Shown here piece after piece: positions 60,901 through 64,000 of a stretch of 64,000 bases of DNA; the first letter of the stretch is position 1, and every line of letters starts with the position of its first letter. The position numbers and the translations under genes are program-made. The stretch is from assembly GCA_033398695.1 (NCBI GenBank), contig CM065814.1, forward strand, positions 16,240,358 to 16,304,357, read 5' to 3'. This DNA comes from Orobanche coerulescens (lineage: Eukaryota > Streptophyta > Magnoliopsida > Lamiales > Orobanchaceae). Under the pieces are notes generated by a model. The model was not told the origin of the DNA and did no database searches. It saw only the letters and a program-made list of their open reading frames with translations.

Positions 60901-61465
60901 CGCATCTGTCCGGCCGGTGCCCGCAATCGTACGGCCAGTCCCGCAACCGTCCGGCCAGTACCCGACCACCAGGGCTCGACGACCCGATTTCCGAAAACGT
61001 ACGGAACGAACACGACGGAAAGTTCGCGGACAACATCAACGGCCCGAAATGAAAACATAATACCATAATTAATCATACGCGACCAAGAAACGGGTCGAGA
61101 CAACAATTCCAGATACGGATACCCGTAACTTTCAAGAAATTACAAAATGGCCCAAAATGCCCGAAAATCACGATACGTGATTGAATAACAAAACCGAAGT
61201 TCACAACACGTCTAACAAAGTTAAACGGACTTGCAGGAAACTCGAAACAGCAGTTTCGGACGAGATTCGCAAGAATCGAACTCAAGTGTGGAAAAGTCGC
61301 TAAAAAGCACGGAACTCAACAAAACAACACCGAAACGAACTCGGATGACAAAAAGTGTAGAATTAATCATTCTCAGAATGACGAAACAGTCATGAGAGAG
61401 TCGTCAAAACGAACTTCCACTGAAAAAAAAGAAATTACCGGAAATCGAAAATTGCGGATATTACA

Positions 61466-63889
61466 TTCTACCCTCCTTAAAAGAAGTTTCGTCCCGAAAC
61501 TTAAAACAAGTAGGGGGAAGAAATATTCCGCCAGGAAAAACTCAACGAGACACACAAGAATGCGTAACTAATGCCCAACGGCGAAATGTTACAAACAACG
61601 CAAAGGAATATACGGCGTGAAAACACGCTCTACGGCGACCAACACAACGTCGCCGTTAGGGATATAATAAAACCAACAAATGACAAGCGTCATCAAACGG
61701 ATAATATAGCCAAGTCAATTATCCGACAATCACAAAACACAACAAACGAAAATCAATATGATTGACCAACCTAACGGTAAATCAATCAAAACGCGAGCCA
61801 ACCGCTGAACAAATACGGAATCCCACCGCCCAAGATGACGAGACTAATTTACCGAACTTAAGGGAATTACAAAGGAGCCTGAACGCTCAACAATCACGAA
61901 ACGAGAACAAAAACTGAACAAACAAACGATCGAGACAACAAAAATCGAACAATCATGTCCGAAACACGAAGGATAATAAAATTCAAACAACAACTCCCAG
62001 GATGACCTGGTGAGAACTACAAGACATGCATTCCCATAAGATCCACAGGAAAGGGAATAGCGATTGAAAAGTCACAACGACAAACGAGTTATTCCGAAAC
62101 AGTACCACACTCGTTCGATCAACAAAAGCAAGGGGCAGGACAAGCTCACAAATGTCAACAAACATAAATGAGTCGACAAAGTAGAATATACAGAAGTTCA
62201 AAATCCGATCCACTTCGAATAAAAGAACTAGTAGAACCAAATGATGTCACTTCCGAACAAGGTTCACAAGAATCGAACCGAACTCGGAAAAGTCACAGCG
62301 ATACCAGATCGACCCAAGACAAGATCACAGTTCATTCGAACGATGAAACTAAAATACAGAACAAGTTCAGAAGGTATCAACGAACACGAGCGAGTCGATA
62401 GACCTGAGAAACAGGGAATGCAGAAGCCAAAAATAATACGAGTATTATATTCGACCTTCAAAAAGGAGTGTCGTCTCGAAACTCACAACAATGAAACCAA
62501 GGTGACGACACAACAAGCAACCGGCGAAACATCCTTCAAGGCCTCTCAAAGACGATTCTCGATAATCAGGTCAAGCGCGAACTCCGAAAGTCTCGTGAGC
62601 CACCCGCAAATCAATTCGGTGTCTCTCGAGTCCACACTCGAAATGTGTTACTGACGAGAAGGACAAAATGCACGTACATTCCCCGACACATCACGGTTGA
62701 AATGCCTCGGCTCGGCATACCGAAAATACAAATGCTAGGTACAATGGAACATAACATCACAAAACAACAAACCGGAGATGCCAACTCAGCGCAACAAAGA
62801 ATCATAACACATATCATACACAACGATTACCATCGTAAAGTAATACACACAAACACTACAACAACGACGGTATCGTTCGGCGACCTCAACGGCCCGAACG
62901 ATAACCAGCACATAATTACAACCATCATGAAACAATCACACATGTACGCAAACGTAAAAACTCAAGCTTTAACAACTCACACAGGTGCGATAACACGCAA
63001 GCCCCCACGAAATGACAACATTAAAGATCATCATCCCACCTTCCCCGACCACAAGCAGGAAATGATGGGTTTTAAAAACGAAAACCACCTTATGAAAACA
63101 GTTTGGAAACACCAGTTGATCTTGAGTATCATTTTACAAAAAGTTGAACAAAATCATTCTCGAGACTTCGAAAACCATCTTGCGTTTGATAAAACGAGGA
63201 CACTTTCCTTTTTGTGAAAACTTTCAGAAATATCCGACCCTCGGGTCTAAGTATAAGTGTTTCTAAAACATTGAAAATATATCAAAACATTTTGGTCCTC
63301 GAGGTAGAAGAATTTGGAAACATATTGTGGCACCTTGGAAGTACCACGAGAAAACGATTCATTTTAAAAGTACGTCTCGAAATTTATTTTCTAAGATACT
63401 CAAGGTTTTCAAAAATAATTTAATGGGCTAGAATGCCCAAAAATACTCATGTAACAATATTCATTTAAACATATTATAATATATGCATCAAATCGCACAA
63501 GGTCAAGACAATACATGTCTTTTACCGGGAAGACAACAGTCAATTATCACAGTCAAAAAGACATAAATAATGACAACACTCCTCATACAAACGAAATAAG
63601 AGAATCACACGAACGCATCACGAAACCAAGAATCTACATGAAGGTTCCATCACTTAACACAAAATCAAACAAATAGCTCGTGTCACACGAGGCACAACAC
63701 AAAGAAGGGAGACTTTCACCACAGGTCGCACGAAGATGATGATCGCCCCACGATACTAATCACGACCAACAAACTCAGACGACGCGTCGCGACACGACTC
63801 AGTCAGACAAAATCCGACGAGACAAAACTCAATAGACACCACTGACCCGACAACCTAGGTTTCCACAACCTAAGCTCCGATACCATTTC
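61466..63889 (-). mobile_element. Element B internal region, no gag-pol
   Basis: 2.4 kb from polypurine tract to primer site (63870-63887). No gag, protease, RT or integrase motif in any frame; plus-strand frames at 62241-63217 have no similarity and run against the element's direction. A long-LTR, coding-free layout of this kind is a large retrotransposon derivative (LARD-like), dependent on another element's proteins. Confidence 0.72.
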
Positions 63890-64000
63890 TGTAACACCCC
63901 CAATCCGCTCAGGGATATTACACGCCGTAGACCCTCTCCTCGAGGATCTACCAGGCTGATAACTAAAATCAAACATCTAGACATCGCCTTTCAGGCTAAA
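63890..64000 (-). mobile_element. LTR B, third copy, start only
   Basis: TGTAACACCCCCAATCC again, following a primer site; it runs off the window. Confidence 0.88.

Larger units (their letters stand above)
58248..61465 (-). mobile_element. LTR B, middle copy, complete
   Basis: TGTAACACCCC to GGATATTACA, 3,218 bp, followed by a polypurine tract (minus strand). It serves both as 5' LTR of the truncated left unit and 3' LTR of the right unit. The TATA-like box is at 60461-60469 (minus strand). Confidence 0.82.

Noticed and set aside
62241..63217. Plus-strand frames in element B
   Set aside because: They oppose the element's direction, include leader sequence and polypurine-side DNA, and show no similarity to known proteins.

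Overview
This window is nuclear DNA from a flowering plant, most likely a eudicot. The evidence is spliced gene fragments with GT..AG introns, Ty3/gypsy LTR retrotransposons primed by initiator tRNA-Met, CACTA, hAT-like, MULE-like and Emigrant-like elements, an Au-type SINE tail, and fragments of plant proteins (CDPK, golgin candidate 6, ureide permease, NYN-domain proteins). No tRNA, rRNA, CRISPR array or bacterial gene cluster was seen. I cannot name the species.

Layout. 1-13.6 kb is a stack of LTR retrotransposon remnants. A plus-strand pol fragment (1-1049) is cut by a minus-oriented LTR element C (1050 onward), which contains a second LTR type (D). The right LTR of C is split by a complete 4.7-kb CACTA element (8400-13121, TSD TAA) that carries exons of a calcium-dependent protein kinase. 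A 500-N gap (13644-14143) is followed by the terminus of another CACTA element.

14.8-23.4 kb and 38.1-46.5 kb are two direct copies of one segmental duplication of about 8.5 kb. Each holds a minus-strand fragment of golgin candidate 6, a plus-strand multi-exon NYN-domain gene ending in a coiled coil, a hAT-like element and the end of a MULE-like element. A third, partial copy of the NYN gene (31.2-31.6 plus 36.6-38.1 kb) abuts the second duplication. It is split by 5 kb of diverged repeats that include another NYN-type exon.

Between the copies lie a small acidic ORF (23.4 kb), a broken ureide permease first exon (24.1 kb), and a 6.7-kb LTR element (24.4-31.1 kb) without recognisable gag-pol. 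That element carries a head-on ORF with its own TATA box and poly(A) signal, and a 50-bp minisatellite.

47.4-64 kb holds a nearly complete Ty3/gypsy element A on the minus strand, with gag, protease, RT, RNase H, integrase and a chromodomain-like tail. It is disabled by three in-frame stops and two key-residue changes. Its right LTR is interrupted by element B, an LTR-leader-LTR-internal-LTR tandem with no coding capacity.

Almost everything here is mobile DNA or broken gene copies. The best candidate for a working gene is the NYN copy at 42.2-44.4 kb, with the acidic ORF at 23.4 kb second. Many small indels between repeat copies fall at CAG/CTG/CCG sites, so some frameshifts may be consensus errors rather than biology.
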